Position numbers and translations under genes: made by a program
Shown: positions 6,561 to 6,567 of the stretch, in pieces
Layout: every line of letters begins with the position of its first letter
Position numbering within the stretch: the stretch's first letter is position 1
The notes under the pieces: generated by a model
Database searches by the model: none
What the model was told of the DNA's origin: nothing
The model's input: only the letters and a program-made list of their open reading frames with translations
Source: Candidatus Zhuqueibacterota bacterium
GTDB lineage: Bacteria > KSB1 > UBA2214
DNA length: 6,567 bases
Reading direction: 5' to 3'
Assembly (NCBI GenBank): GCA_022706175.1
Contig: JAKJDB010000157.1
Location: forward strand, 1 to 6,567

Positions 6561-6567
6561 AGCCGCA

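Noticed and set aside
1..6567. CRISPR array, tRNA/rRNA, insertion sequence or phage genes
   Set aside because: I saw no spaced direct repeats, no cloverleaf-like sequence, no transposase-like translation and no terminal inverted repeats; the window is almost fully occupied by the five minus-strand genes.

Overview
The window is a tightly packed, single-strand block. Everything I can support as coding lies on the minus strand, so genes are described from the right end of the window to the left. Base composition looks moderately GC-rich (mid-50s % by eye). The spacing, ATGA overlaps and an ABC sugar permease indicate a bacterium. No 16S rRNA, tRNA or taxon-specific gene is present. The gene content resembles glycan-degrading loci of heterotrophic bacteria known largely from metagenomes, but I cannot name the phylum.

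Layout in transcription order: (1) 6560-4711, a heparinase II/III-like protein split by a -1 frame change at an A4 run near 5059-5062; restoring one A joins the two halves into about 616 residues. (2) 4710-4597, a 114-nt gap with a perfect 9-bp inverted repeat (3-nt loop), a 12-nt-spaced direct repeat, a weak candidate promoter and a clear Shine-Dalgarno in front of a GTG start. (3) 4596-2710, a 628-residue protein of no family I can name, with helical-toroid-like and beta-rich parts. (4) 2713-215, an 832-residue (alpha/alpha)6 glycoside hydrolase-like protein related to the GH63/glycogen-debranching type, overlapping gene 3 by ATGA. (5) 218-1, the N-terminus of a MalF/UgpA-type sugar ABC permease, again overlapping by ATGA and running off the window.

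None of the three enzyme-like proteins has a recognisable signal peptide or membrane segment, while the next gene is an inner-membrane importer subunit. The simplest model is that an oligosaccharide is imported by the ABC system and cut in the cytoplasm by a polysaccharide-lyase-like enzyme, a glycosidase and the unassigned gene-3 protein. Heparinase II/III relatives usually act on uronic-acid-containing glycans, so a uronate-bearing oligosaccharide is a reasonable guess, but nothing here fixes the substrate. The most novel item is the gene-3 protein. The most important annotation trap is the frameshift in the heparinase-like gene.
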